Part shown: piece after piece, positions 32,952 through 41,922 of the stretch
Position numbering within the stretch: the stretch's first letter is position 1
How the letters are laid out: the number at the start of each line of letters is the position of its first letter
DNA from: Pelobacter sp. UBA6093
Lineage (GTDB): Bacteria; Desulfobacterota; Desulfuromonadia; Desulfuromonadales; Syntrophotaleaceae
Assembly: GCA_002435955.1 (NCBI GenBank)
Contig: DIWZ01000012.1
Span: forward strand, 81,284-145,283
Direction: 5' to 3'
DNA: 64,000 bases
The notes under the pieces: generated by a model
Database searches by the model: none
Seen by the model: the letters and a program-made list of their open reading frames with translations, nothing else
Told to the model about the DNA's origin: nothing
Made by a program: the position numbers and the translations under genes

Positions 32952-34880
32952 TCAAGGAATGGTTGCCGAGGTCAACATTCCCAGTATCTTTTGGAACGGC
33001 AGTGATCCCAGTGCACCGAAATCCGGGTGCCGACCCAGTTGGGCGCGGAGAGCGGCGGGGCTGGTGATGCCGCAAAGAAAGCGGGCCAACTGGCGAGGAT
33101 GGGTGAGGCAAGGGTGCTTTTCAGCGTCAACCCGCCGGGCGATTTCAACTTCGGCGGCACCGGGCTCGAGGGGAGCGGTGCGCGGCAATGGTTGCCTCTC
33201 TCCCTGTATGCATCTGCTGCAGTCGTTGCAGTCGGAAGCGCCCGTTTCCCCGAAATAATTCAGTAGATGGCGGGTCAGGCAGCTGTTCTGCTCCGCGTAG
33301 GCGAGGACTCCGCGCAGGCGGGAGATATTCCGCTGTTCCCGCTCGGCAAAGGTTTGTTGCAGTTCGGCGATGAGTTTTTTTCGATCGGGGCACGCTTGCT
33401 GGCGCCGGTATCCGTGGCGCAGGTCGGTGGCCTGGAGCTCCAGATCCCCTTTTTCCTCCAGGTAGCCGATGGCGGCAGTGACCCGCCCTCGGGGCTGGTT
33501 CAGGGCGGCGGCGCTTTCCTCGGGGTTGAGGTGAATCCAGACCCGTCCCGGGCGGGCGGTGGCAAAGAGGTCCCGCAAAAAGATGGCGCGCTGCGTATCG
33601 AAGCTGGCACAGATCTCCTCAAGGGAGCGGTTGAAGCGAACCTTGTAGCTGTCGTAGAAAGGGCCCGTGGCGCGCAGCACGCCCTTCAACTCCAGATAGG
33701 TGAAGACGGTGGCCACCACCAGCGGGCGGATATCGAAAAGTCCGGCCAGCTCGAAGTGTGAGACGTCGAAGGTTTCGTGCTGATCGAGCAGGTGCTCCAG
33801 CAGGGCCGCGAGGGATTCGGGGACGGGGGTGTCGCCGTAACTGAAGTTGGCCAGCACCGTCAGGTCGTCGGCGCAAGCGAGGATTTCGCAATGGGCATCT
33901 TGCCCGTCGCGGCCGGCGCGTCCGATCTCCTGCATGTAATTCTCCAGGGTCTTGGGCAGGTTGTAATGATAGATGGCGCGGATGTCGGCTTTGTCGATCC
34001 CCATGCCGAAGGCGATGGTGGCGACCACCACTTGCAGCTCGCCAGTCATGAAAGCGTCCTGCACGGCCGTGCGATCCTCGTTTTTCATCCCTGCATGATA
34101 AGCCCGGGCGGGCACCCCTTCGGCGCAAAGAAAGGCGGTGATTTCCTCGGCGGTCTTTTGCAGGGTGACGTAGACGATGGTCGGTGCGGGCGGTCGTTGG
34201 CGAAGGCGCTGCAGCAGCAGTTGCCGACGCTCCGGGGCGGGACAGGGGGAAACGGTGAGATGCAGATTGGGACGATGAAAACTGGTGCGGATCTGGTCGC
34301 CCTCAGCAATGTCGAAGGCCCGGCGGATATCGGTGGCGACATCCGGGGTCGCCGTAGCGGTCAGGGCCAGGACCCGGCCGACTTTCAGTTCCGCGGCCAA
34401 TCGGGCGATCTTCAGATATTCGGGGCGGAAGTTGTGGCCCCACTCGGAGATGCAATGGGCTTCATCGATGGCCAGCAGGGCGATGGTTCGCCCCTGCAGG
34501 CGATTCAGAAACCGCTCGTTGGCCAGCCGTTCGGGGGCGATATAGAGAAGTTTGAGGCTGCCGTCGGCCAGTTGACCATAAATAGCCTGCGACTCGGCGG
34601 GACCGATACTGGAGTCGAGGCGCGCGGCCGTGATGCCGCGCTGTCGCAGCGCGTCGACCTGGTCCTTCATCAGAGCGATCAGGGGGGAGATGACCAGGGT
34701 CAAGCCGTCCAGCAGCAAGGCGGGCAACTGATAGCAGAGGCTCTTGCCGCCCCCAGTGGGAAAGATCGCCAGGGCCGAACGTCCCGCCAGCAGGCAGTCG
34801 ATGGCCGCCTCCTGCCCGGGACGAAAAGCGGAAAAGGCGAAATGATCCTGCAAGCAGCGGTGAATCGGCTTTTCTGACAT
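32952..34880 (-). CDS. recQ: ATP-dependent DNA helicase RecQ
   Basis: RecQ is a 3'-5' superfamily 2 helicase of recombination and fork repair. The 642 residues contain Walker A FPTGGGKSLCYQLP, the DEAHCISEWGHNFRPEY box, ATIAFGMGIDKADIR and IGRAGRDGQ, then an RQC zinc-binding module with cysteines in CLTRHLLNYFGE and SDCNDCSRC. The C-terminal ~70 residues (ARRVDAEKHPCLTHPRQLA onward) replace a normal HRDC domain. ATG 34880 is chosen for the AGGAAAAACC upstream; the longer frame has no ribosome site. Divergent from the small lipoprotein gene. Confidence 0.95.
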   Translation of the reverse strand: MSEKPIHRCLQDHFAFSAFRPGQEAAIDCLLAGRSALAIFPTGGGKSLCYQLPALLLDGLTLVISPLIALMKDQVDALRQRGITAARLDSSIGPAESQAIYGQLADGSLKLLYIAPERLANERFLNRLQGRTIALLAIDEAHCISEWGHNFRPEYLKIARLAAELKVGRVLALTATATPDVATDIRRAFDIAEGDQIRTSFHRPNLHLTVSPCPAPERRQLLLQRLRQRPPAPTIVYVTLQKTAEEITAFLCAEGVPARAYHAGMKNEDRTAVQDAFMTGELQVVVATIAFGMGIDKADIRAIYHYNLPKTLENYMQEIGRAGRDGQDAHCEILACADDLTVLANFSYGDTPVPESLAALLEHLLDQHETFDVSHFELAGLFDIRPLVVATVFTYLELKGVLRATGPFYDSYKVRFNRSLEEICASFDTQRAIFLRDLFATARPGRVWIHLNPEESAAALNQPRGRVTAAIGYLEEKGDLELQATDLRHGYRRQQACPDRKKLIAELQQTFAEREQRNISRLRGVLAYAEQNSCLTRHLLNYFGETGASDCNDCSRCIQGERQPLPRTAPLEPGAAEVEIARRVDAEKHPCLTHPRQLARFLCGITSPAALRAQLGRHPDFGALGSLPFQKILGMLTSATIP

Positions 34881-35059
34881 GGTTTTTCCTTCCGGATCGG
34901 ATCTCAGAGTTTGGCCTGGCAAGACAACCATTCCTTTATAGCATCTAATCTTCCTGCGCCAAAGCACAAAAACAAACGGCCATCTCTGTCGCGACAGGCT
35001 CCTGCGAGGCCATGATTCATAAGGTCCCTTTCTGCTATAATGGGAAAGAGGAGACGATC

Positions 35060-35608
35060 ATGAAAACCGTTATCACTATCTCTTTGGCTTCCATCCTGCT
35101 TTTGGGCGTTGGCGGGTGTGTCGGTACCGTCGGCAGCGGATATCATGGTGGTTATTCTTATGGTAACTATCCTTACTACTATTCCTCTCCCTATGCTCTG
35201 TCTTTTTCTTACCGTTACCTGCAAGGGGGAGACCATCGCAGGTACGATCATCGAAGGTATGACCATCTCTCCCATTCTTCCTTCCGGGCAGATCGGAACA
35301 AGCCGTTTCGTGATCAGCCTGCGATTCGCAGCCATGGCGATCGCCGCCATCCGCACCAGTCCGAAAGGGCCATACGGCGCCCTGATCCTGATCGCCGTTC
35401 TTCCTTCTCGAACATTCGCCGCCATGAGAATCGTTTTGACCGGTCAGGTGATCGGGCCCGACCGGCATTTTCTACCCGGCAGGAGCACCGATCGCAACGA
35501 GCAGGGCAAGGACTGACGGTCGATCGCGGCCGCGAACGGGGCGAATCCCGCGATGCCCGGCAACTGCGCGGACGCTCGGGTATGTCCTGCAGCGGTGGCA
35601 GATGTTGA
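35060..35608 (+). CDS. Small Arg/His-rich lipoprotein, unknown
   Basis: The 182-residue protein begins with a lipoprotein signal (MKTVITISLASILLLGVGGC, lipobox VGGC, lipidated Cys20). A short Gly/Tyr-rich segment (YHGGYSYGNYPYYYSSPY) follows, then a low-complexity Arg/His/Asp/Ser-rich region and a cysteine pair near the C terminus. The composition suggests an extended, positively charged envelope protein; no domain is recognised. The start is supported by GAGGAG nine bases upstream. A REP-like repeat follows nine bases after the stop. Confidence 0.7.
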   Translation: MKTVITISLASILLLGVGGCVGTVGSGYHGGYSYGNYPYYYSSPYALSFSYRYLQGGDHRRYDHRRYDHLSHSSFRADRNKPFRDQPAIRSHGDRRHPHQSERAIRRPDPDRRSSFSNIRRHENRFDRSGDRARPAFSTRQEHRSQRAGQGLTVDRGRERGESRDARQLRGRSGMSCSGGRC

Positions 35609-35616
35609 CCAGCCAG

Positions 35617-35641
35617 GGATAGTCCGACAGGAGTCCTGGAC
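35617..35641. repeat. REP-like repeat, right arm
   Basis: GGATAGTCCGACAG (35617-35630) and the flanking GAGTCCTGGA match the right arm of the REP palindrome found at 22857 and 24343. It sits in the 46-bp gap between the lipoprotein stop and the convergent SDR stop. Confidence 0.75.
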
Positions 35642-35654
35642 TCCGTATTGGCGG

Positions 35655-36353
35655 CTACCAGGGATGCTCCCGACCCTGGAAGTCGAAAAACCGACCGCTG
35701 TCCTCCAGGCGCAAACCGGTCAGTACCCGGCGCAGACCGGTAGCACTCTCGGCCGGGGAGACGGGGGCGTCGGCCCCTCCCATGTCGGTATGGACCCAAC
35801 CCGGGTGCAGCAAAACGGAGATGATGCCCCGCGAGTGCAGGTCCAGGGCCAGGCTGCGGCCTATCATGTGGACAGCGGCTTTGCTGCTGCGGTAGATGTA
35901 CTGGCCACCCGAGGTATTTTCGGCCATACTGCCCATGACGCTGCCCATGGTGGCAATGATTCGATACCGGCTGCGGGCAACGTGTTCAAGGAATGCCTCG
36001 GCCATTTTCAGCGGTGCGATGGTGTTGACCTGCAGGGTATGCAGCCAGGTATTTACATCCACGCCCCCTAAGGTTTGCTGGTCACCGCCCCGGACGCCGG
36101 CATTGTTGAATAGAATGTCGAGCGTTTCCCCGTCCAGTTCCCGGGCCAGGGCCTGGATGCGATTGGTATCTGTGACGTCGAGGGTATGGATACGGATGCG
36201 GTTACCCGTCATCGCCGCCTGTTTTCGCAACGCTTCCGCGCGTTCCGGTGTTCGGCAACAGGCCAGCACCCGCCAGCCGGCAGAGGCGTACTGGGAGGCC
36301 AGTTCCAGGCCGATGCCACGATTGGCGCCGGTTATCAGGATAGTTCCAGTCAT
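35655..36353 (-). CDS. Short-chain dehydrogenase/reductase
   Basis: A classical SDR oxidoreductase of 232 residues. The Rossmann cofactor motif TGANRGIG is at the N terminus, NNAG is near residue 89, and the catalytic segment is a Ser followed by YIYRSSKAA (Tyr-x-x-x-Lys type). An Arg-bearing ACCRTPER after beta-2 hints at NADP(H). The sequence resembles CsgA/SDR-type carbonyl reductases, with the substrate unknown. The start ATG at 36353 follows GGGGGAAATC. It diverges from the ABC exporter genes. Confidence 0.9.
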   Translation of the reverse strand: MTGTILITGANRGIGLELASQYASAGWRVLACCRTPERAEALRKQAAMTGNRIRIHTLDVTDTNRIQALARELDGETLDILFNNAGVRGGDQQTLGGVDVNTWLHTLQVNTIAPLKMAEAFLEHVARSRYRIIATMGSVMGSMAENTSGGQYIYRSSKAAVHMIGRSLALDLHSRGIISVLLHPGWVHTDMGGADAPVSPAESATGLRRVLTGLRLEDSGRFFDFQGREHPW

Positions 36354-36566
36354 GTGATTTCCCCCTTTAGTTTCAGGTTCGTAAGGGCTTTGCGGCAGAC
36401 TCTTTTATTGTTATCCTGTTTTTCGAGAAGTCAAAAGGAGTATGCGCCCGGAGCCTGTCGGACTCAGGCATGCATGGCGGACGGTGCGGATCCTGCTTTT
36501 TCCGATTCAGCAGATGTTACGCAGGGACCTGCAACAGGATTTTAACAGCCCCGGGGAGACTATTTC

Positions 36567-37220
36567 GTGCCCATATCAGCGATCGAAATCGACAACCTGT
36601 CCGTTGCCCTGGGGGGGCATAAGATCCTCTCCGGACTCGATTTGCGCCTTTTCCCAGGGCAGAAAACAACCCTGGTGGGCCGCTCGGGCTGCGGCAAGTC
36701 AACCCTGCTGCGCTGTTTGCTGGGCTTTGTCGCGCCGAAAGCGGGGACCATCCATATTTTCGGTCGGGAACTCACCAGCGGGTCCGTCTGGCAATTACGC
36801 ACCCGCATGGCTTATGTGCCGCAGGAGCCTGAGTTGGCGCCGGGGCAGGTTCGCGAACTTCTGGAGCGGCCCTTTACCTTCCACAACAACCGGCATTTAC
36901 GGGACAACCTGTCCCGCGTGCCGGCGCTCATGGAACGCCTGCATCTGCACGAAAAACTCCTGGAACAACAGGTCGCGGCGCTGTCGGGGGGAGAAAAGCA
37001 GCGCATCACTTTGCTCTCGGCTTTGCTGCTGGATCGCGAGATCCTGCTGCTGGATGAGGCCTCTTCGGCGCTGGATCGGACTGCGAAGCTTGCCGTCATC
37101 GATCTGCTGAAAGAGCGCGCGGCGCTCACTGTCCTTTCCGTCTCTCACGATCAGGAGTGGATAGGCTTTTCCGATGACCTGGTCGACCTGACCAGACCGC
37201 AAGAGAAAGGTTCGGCATGA
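36567..37220 (+). CDS. ABC transporter ATP-binding protein (FetA/YbbL-like)
   Basis: The 217-residue ATPase has Walker A GRSGCGKST, Q-loop YVPQEPELAPGQ, the ABC signature ALSGGEKQRITL and Walker B ILLLDEASSALD. The following gene, overlapping by four bases, encodes a UPF0014/FetB-type permease, which identifies the pair as FetAB-like. In E. coli FetAB is proposed to export iron under oxidative stress; the substrate here is inferred from family only. The start is GTG 36567, preceded by GGGGAG. Confidence 0.9.
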   Translation: MPISAIEIDNLSVALGGHKILSGLDLRLFPGQKTTLVGRSGCGKSTLLRCLLGFVAPKAGTIHIFGRELTSGSVWQLRTRMAYVPQEPELAPGQVRELLERPFTFHNNRHLRDNLSRVPALMERLHLHEKLLEQQVAALSGGEKQRITLLSALLLDREILLLDEASSALDRTAKLAVIDLLKERAALTVLSVSHDQEWIGFSDDLVDLTRPQEKGSA

Positions 37221-38014
37221 CCATTATCGATATCAGTTCCTGGCGCCTGGCGGCCAGCTACCTGCTGCTCGCCGTGCCGCTGGGAATCATGCTCTGGCTG
37301 CGGCTGCCGATGCTGAGCCAGGCCTTGATTGCCGTGGTCCGTATGACCCTGCAGTTGCTATTTATCGGTTTCTACCTGCAATTCGTTTTTGATCTCAACA
37401 GTCTCTGGGTCACGGGTGCCTGGGGGCTGGTCATGATCGTTGTGGCCGATGTCTCTATCGCTCGCGGGTGCGGCCTGCGCATGAGGCGACTCGGTGGCGG
37501 GCTGTTCCTCGCCCTGTTGGCAGGAACCGTCGTCCCCCTGCTGTTTTTCGTGTTGCTGGTGGTGCAGGGACCCGCTGCCCTGGATGCGCAGTATGTCATT
37601 CCGATCTGTGGGATGATCCTCGGCAATTGCCTGCGGGCCGATATTGTCGGCATCCGGACTTTTTACCAGTCGCTGTGGAACAACGAAAAGGCCTACCTGC
37701 TTACTCTGGCCCAGGGTGCCAGCCTGAAAGAAGCGCTTTTGCCTTTCATCCGCGAAGCTTGGCAGACGGCTCTGGCACCGACCGTGGCCAGTATTGCGAC
37801 CATCGGTCTGGTGTCCCTGCCGGGGATGATGACCGGAGTGATTCTGGGCGGCGGCAACCCCATGACGGCCATCAAATACCAGATAGCCATCATGATTGCC
37901 ATCTTCGCCGGCACAGCGATGACGGTGATTCTCGCCATCTGGCTGACGGCCTTTAATAATTTCACGCCACGGGGGACGCTGGATCGGGATCTGTTTGCGG
38001 CGGGCAGGCCGTGA
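37217..38014 (+). CDS. ABC transporter permease (FetB/YbbM, UPF0014)
   Basis: The 265-residue permease has about seven hydrophobic helices and the conserved family block QYVIPICGMILGNCLRADI near the middle, followed by LAQGASLKEALLPFIREA and SLPGMMTGVILGGGNP. It overlaps the ATPase gene by four bases and is its membrane partner, so together they form a complete small exporter. The next gene (diadenylate cyclase) starts 31 bp downstream on the same strand and may be co-transcribed. Confidence 0.9.
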   Translation: MTIIDISSWRLAASYLLLAVPLGIMLWLRLPMLSQALIAVVRMTLQLLFIGFYLQFVFDLNSLWVTGAWGLVMIVVADVSIARGCGLRMRRLGGGLFLALLAGTVVPLLFFVLLVVQGPAALDAQYVIPICGMILGNCLRADIVGIRTFYQSLWNNEKAYLLTLAQGASLKEALLPFIREAWQTALAPTVASIATIGLVSLPGMMTGVILGGGNPMTAIKYQIAIMIAIFAGTAMTVILAIWLTAFNNFTPRGTLDRDLFAAGRP

Positions 38015-38045
38015 ACTTTTTGTGAAGAAAGGAAGATGCTGTATC

Positions 38046-38975
38046 GTGAACGACTTCGCTGAAATCACCCGGGAGATCCTCACACAATCGCTGCACATGG
38101 CTCTCAACCTGCAGGCCCGTGCCGTCATGGTCTATGCGGACATCTTCTCCGGGGTCGATGAGATTACGGCATATCTGCAGCGCGATCGTAACCAGCCGGT
38201 GTTGCTGATTACCCGCAGTCGGGAAACCTGCGAACTCCTGAAAGAGCAGGGGTTCGAGGTGATACTGGTTCCCATGCTGAACCTTTCCCGCATCGGTCAG
38301 ATCAAGATCGCGGTCTTGCTGGGGTTTTCGAAAAATCTCCTGCAGCGCGGCGACCGGTTGCTGTGTCTTACAGGCGTGGCGGAAAAGAGTAATCTGGACA
38401 CCATCGTTTTTTTGGAGGTCGGTGAGGAATACGAGATGTTCAGCGGTGACAAGCTGGAGGAAATCGGTCCCGCCATCAATCCGGAAATTTTCGAACGGGT
38501 GCTGGATATCGCCGTGGCCCTCGGCTCCGAAGGGAGGGAGGGACGTCCGGTAGGTACGACCTTCGTCATCGGAGACGCGGAAGAGGTTTTGAAACGCTGT
38601 GTGCCGCTGGTACTCAACCCTTTCAAGGGCCATCCCGAAGAGGAGCGCAATATCCTGGATCATGGCCTGACCGAGACAATCAAGGAATTCAGCACCATCG
38701 ACGGCGCCTTCGTGATCCGGGGGGATGGTCTCATCGAGGCGGCCGGCGTCTACCTGAAGCCCAATGTCCCGGATATCAAGCTGCCGGGCGGGTTGGGAAC
38801 CAGGCACGCATCGGCGGCCGGCATTACCGCCGCTACCAAGGCCGTCGCCATAACGGTCAGTGCCTCGTCCGGCAACGTGACGGTTTTTCGCGACGGTCGA
38901 ATCTTCACCGAGGTGGAACGCTTACGCAGCCTGGTATCGAATTCCCCCGAATCCAGCCGAGAGCATGAACCTTGA
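38046..38975 (+). CDS. Diadenylate cyclase, DacZ-like (c-di-AMP synthase)
   Basis: The 309-residue protein has a C-terminal DAC (DisA_N) domain that joins two ATP molecules into cyclic di-AMP. The DGA motif is at 219-221 (STIDGAFVIRGDG) and the second motif region is GLGTRHASAAGIT (250-262). In canonical enzymes the latter reads RHR; here the third residue is Ala. The N-terminal ~130 residues form a separate alpha/beta domain, a layout like archaeal DacZ rather than membrane CdaA or DNA-binding DisA. No transmembrane helices. Start GTG 38046 follows AAGGAAG. Activity is likely but not certain given the motif change. Confidence 0.82.
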   Translation: MNDFAEITREILTQSLHMALNLQARAVMVYADIFSGVDEITAYLQRDRNQPVLLITRSRETCELLKEQGFEVILVPMLNLSRIGQIKIAVLLGFSKNLLQRGDRLLCLTGVAEKSNLDTIVFLEVGEEYEMFSGDKLEEIGPAINPEIFERVLDIAVALGSEGREGRPVGTTFVIGDAEEVLKRCVPLVLNPFKGHPEEERNILDHGLTETIKEFSTIDGAFVIRGDGLIEAAGVYLKPNVPDIKLPGGLGTRHASAAGITAATKAVAITVSASSGNVTVFRDGRIFTEVERLRSLVSNSPESSREHEP

Positions 38976-39024
38976 CCCCCTGTCCGGCAGGATCATCGCC
39001 ACCTTCAACAGGACCTCCCTCAAC

Positions 39025-39322
39025 GCAAAAGAGCCTGATGTTTTCGCTGAGATTTTCCTCTTTTTCACGGAGGCTCTCTGCGTTCATCAGGCCCTTTCCC
39101 CCGGTACTCAAGAAAAACCTGCTTCTTTTTTCTTGAGGTATACACATCGACTGTATGTTTCTTTTGCGATGTGGGAGCGGGGGTGCATAGGCACTTCCGA
39201 CATGGAGGATTTTACCCTCGCTGCCTCTCTCGTATTGACAACCCGCTTTTTCCCGGCATTGCCATACTGAAGTGACCTACGATTAAATTGTACTGCTGCG
39301 GACTATGAAAAGCAAGGCCTCC
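39025..39322. repeat. ~295-bp structured intergenic element, copy B
   Basis: Homologous to 22989-23283 with the same order of landmarks. The hairpin CTCAAGAAAAA/TTTTTTCTTGAG (39107-39137) replaces CTCAAGGAAA/TTTCCTTAAG of copy A, with changes on both strands that keep pairing. A CACATCG/CGATGTG stem follows. It fills the gap between two convergent genes, so it is not a simple 5' leader. Confidence 0.75.
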
Positions 39323-39355
39323 AGTTGTTTTTTCAGGAAGTAAGTCGTGGGCAGA

Positions 39356-40201
39356 TTATTTGTAGGCGGTAATACCCATGAGCTCGGCAACCTTTGCAAC
39401 CTTGGCGAAACCGGAGGCCCTGAGCCGTTGCGCGGCATGATCCATGAAGCTGGAGCCACGATTGAGCAGCTGCGGATTGCCCGTATAGTGAAACAACCGC
39501 CCGCGCTTCTTCAGCACGCGGTGGATTTCCCGGTAGAATCCTTCCCCGTACAGTTCACCGGCGAGGGAAAACCTGGGGGGATCGTGGATGACCGAGTCAA
39601 AAGATTCGGTGGTGAGTTCCCGGATATAGTCATAGATGTCGGCATGAACCAACTGGATGTCTGCGCCGAAAATCCTTTGCGACCACGGATTTTTGGTGCG
39701 TAGCGCCATGACGGTGGCACTCTTCTCGACAGAAATGACTTCCCGTGCTCCGAGTTTCAGTGCTGCGGAGGCTGCATAGCCGAGCCCGCTGCAGGTATCC
39801 AGTACCCGGTCCCCTTTCTTCACGACTTGCGCGGCCATCTGTCCGGCACTCTCAAAGGGGTTGATCCCCTTGGATATGTGCATTTTTACCCCGCTGATTT
39901 CCAGCAGCGGTGCCTGGTCCGTGGGGACGAGTTTGTAATAACCCTCACCCCTGACCTCAAGCACCTGCAGCAGGCCGTGCTGCAGATGGAAGATTCTGTT
40001 CGCCTTGCCTGCAATCTGCTGCAGTTCTTCCATGCTCAGCCGATTGTCCGCGTCCAGGATCAGCTCATCGTGGCAAAGGGCAAAAGTGCCGCAGGAGAGG
40101 TTCAGGTCGACCGAAATATCGATGCTGTCTTCGTCTCTGGCCATTGCGTCGAGCACCTGCCTGGCAATCGCCGCATGGAAACAATATCCAGTTTTGTGCA
40201 T
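39356..40201 (-). CDS. Class I SAM-dependent methyltransferase
   Basis: The 281-residue protein has a Rossmann methyltransferase core in its C-terminal half: motif I VLDTCSGLGYAA, acidic VISVEKSATV, HADIYDYI, and motif IV DSVIHDPPRFSLAGELYGEG. The N-terminal ~120 residues are a separate domain without recognised similarity. The DPPR motif and overall shape resemble archaeal-type predicted methyltransferases; the substrate is unknown. ATG 40201 is chosen for an AGGAACAG ribosome site; the frame extends upstream to a TTG. It converges on the diadenylate cyclase with structured element B between them. Confidence 0.8.
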   Translation of the reverse strand: MHKTGYCFHAAIARQVLDAMARDEDSIDISVDLNLSCGTFALCHDELILDADNRLSMEELQQIAGKANRIFHLQHGLLQVLEVRGEGYYKLVPTDQAPLLEISGVKMHISKGINPFESAGQMAAQVVKKGDRVLDTCSGLGYAASAALKLGAREVISVEKSATVMALRTKNPWSQRIFGADIQLVHADIYDYIRELTTESFDSVIHDPPRFSLAGELYGEGFYREIHRVLKKRGRLFHYTGNPQLLNRGSSFMDHAAQRLRASGFAKVAKVAELMGITAYK

Positions 40202-40396
40202 GACAACCTGTTCCTGGGAAGCCCCCTTCCGCAACGGTTGGGGCGGTGAATGAGAAATAGCCTTGATCGAGGAGGTTCATTATGTCACATCCGGCGGCAA
40301 TGTGCGCGGGCATTTTCGTTTACGATGTCGGGCGCATTCGGTGATCATCGGATACTATGCCATGCTGCGGCCGTAAGAACTTTAATCTCCGCGCAA

Positions 40397-40425
40397 TTGA
40401 CAGTCTGGGGTTAAACCGCTACTGT
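40397..40425 (+). promoter_or_regulatory. Predicted sigma-70 promoter upstream of rhlE
   Basis: TTGACA (40397-40402), a 17-bp spacer and TACTGT (40420-40425) lie about 100 bp before the rhlE ATG, leaving a 5' UTR of ~95 nt. Nothing else is recognised in the 40202-40527 gap between the divergent genes. Confidence 0.6.
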
Positions 40426-40527
40426 GCCGGATTCGTCTTTGTCCGTGCGTTTTTTTGGGAAATATGACGGGTTTCCATCCAGGTCGGTGCGGTACAACCG
40501 GATCGCTTTACATAAGGATTTTGATCG

Positions 40528-41844
40528 ATGTCTTTTGAATCTCTTGGTCTGTGTACCGAACTGCTGAGCGCCATTGCCGCTCAAGGCTATGCCACGCCGA
40601 CCCCCATCCAGACGGAGGCGATACCGGTGATTTTCGAGGGCTGCGACCTGCTTGCCGGTGCCCAGACCGGCACCGGCAAAACCGCTGCGTTTGCCCTGCC
40701 GATCGTACAGCTGCTGAGTGAAACGATCCCCCCTGAAAAGCGCAGACGGCCGCGGGCGCTGGTTTTGGTGCCGACCCGTGAACTGGCGGCTCAGGTTAGC
40801 GAACAGATGCAGAATTACGGTCGGCGCCTGTCGCTGCGCTCCACCACGATCTACGGCGGGGTGAACATCCGGGCGCAGATCGAGCGACTGCACCGCGGCG
40901 TTGATATTGTGGTGGCGACGCCGGGGCGACTGCTCGATCACGCGGAGCGAGCCACGATCAACCTTACCAGAATAGAGTTTCTGGTGTTGGACGAGGCCGA
41001 TCGGATGCTTGATCTGGGGTTCATCGACGATATTCTCAAGGTGGCGGAGTATCTGCCTGCCCAACGCCAGACCATGCTGTTTTCGGCAACCTATTCGCAG
41101 AGCATCAAACAGCTTGCCGACGAGTTGCTCGATCAGCCGCGGCAGATCGAAGTGGCGCGCCGCAATATCGCCGCCGATGCGGTAGCCCAGGCGGTGTATG
41201 CGGTGGAACGCAGTCGCAAACGGGAAATGCTTTCGCACCTGATCCGCAAAGGGGAGTGGAATCAGGTGCTGGTTTTCGTTCGCACCCGATATGGCGCGGA
41301 CAAGCTGACCGAGGAATTGCTGTTTGACGGGATCAAGGCCGCAGCCATTCACAGCAACAAGAGTCAGTCGGTCCGGACACGCACCCTCGCGGAGTTCAAG
41401 CGGGGGGAATTGCGTGTGCTGGTGGCCACCGACGTGGCGGCGCGCGGGCTCGACATTCAGCGTCTGCCGCATGTGGTGAATTATGATTTGCCCCAGGTGC
41501 CCGAAGATTATGTGCATCGCATCGGCCGCACCGGTCGGGCCGGCGAGGACGGAGTGGCCTTGTCGCTGGTGTGCCAGGCAGAACAGCCGTTGCTGCTCGC
41601 GATTGAACAGCTGCTCAAGTATGCCATCCCGCGGCAGACGATTGCCGAATTTCCGCAGGTTGCAATCAAGCGGGGGGTGAAGGCGAAGCCCAGCAGGAAA
41701 TCCGCAGGACCGTCCAAGTCACGCAAAACGTCGGCAAGTCCGGCCAAGGCTGACCCTGCGCCGCCGGCTGCAACGCCGCGGCGCAAAAAAGCCGTGGCCG
41801 AGCGCTTCGTTCCCAAGACCGGCCGACGAGGGCGCAGGTCGTAA
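40528..41844 (+). CDS. rhlE: DEAD-box RNA helicase RhlE
   Basis: RhlE-type helicases remodel RNA in ribosome assembly and decay. The 438 residues include the Q motif (YATPTPIQTEAIP), motif I AQTGTGKT, PTRELA, TPGRLLDH, DEADRMLD, SAT (FSATYSQS), and the C-terminal RecA lobe with TDVAARGLDI and HRIGRTGRAG. A basic low-complexity tail (residues ~380-438, KPSRKSAGPSKSRK and similar) is typical of RhlE and binds RNA. A promoter is predicted ~100 bp upstream. Cold or ribosome-stress regulation is possible but not visible. Confidence 0.93.
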   Translation: MSFESLGLCTELLSAIAAQGYATPTPIQTEAIPVIFEGCDLLAGAQTGTGKTAAFALPIVQLLSETIPPEKRRRPRALVLVPTRELAAQVSEQMQNYGRRLSLRSTTIYGGVNIRAQIERLHRGVDIVVATPGRLLDHAERATINLTRIEFLVLDEADRMLDLGFIDDILKVAEYLPAQRQTMLFSATYSQSIKQLADELLDQPRQIEVARRNIAADAVAQAVYAVERSRKREMLSHLIRKGEWNQVLVFVRTRYGADKLTEELLFDGIKAAAIHSNKSQSVRTRTLAEFKRGELRVLVATDVAARGLDIQRLPHVVNYDLPQVPEDYVHRIGRTGRAGEDGVALSLVCQAEQPLLLAIEQLLKYAIPRQTIAEFPQVAIKRGVKAKPSRKSAGPSKSRKTSASPAKADPAPPAATPRRKKAVAERFVPKTGRRGRRS

Positions 41845-41922
41845 CCCCTGAGGTTTTTCGGGTTTCGAATCCGCTTCTTCCGAGCCTGGCAAGCGGGGCA
41901 TTTGATGGTGTGACAGGGAGGG

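Noticed and set aside
36450..36472. GGAGCCTGTCGGACTC-like sequence as another REP copy
   Set aside because: Only about twelve bases match the outer flank of the 49502 copy and the palindromic core is absent, so it was not listed as a repeat.
38905..39147. Minus-strand frame through element B sharing MNAESLREKEENLSE-like residues with a frame through element A (22818-23051)
   Set aside because: Nearly all codon differences between the two are amino-acid-changing and the frames diverge after ~23 codons; the similarity is explained by the nucleotide-level repeat and its stems, not by protein selection.
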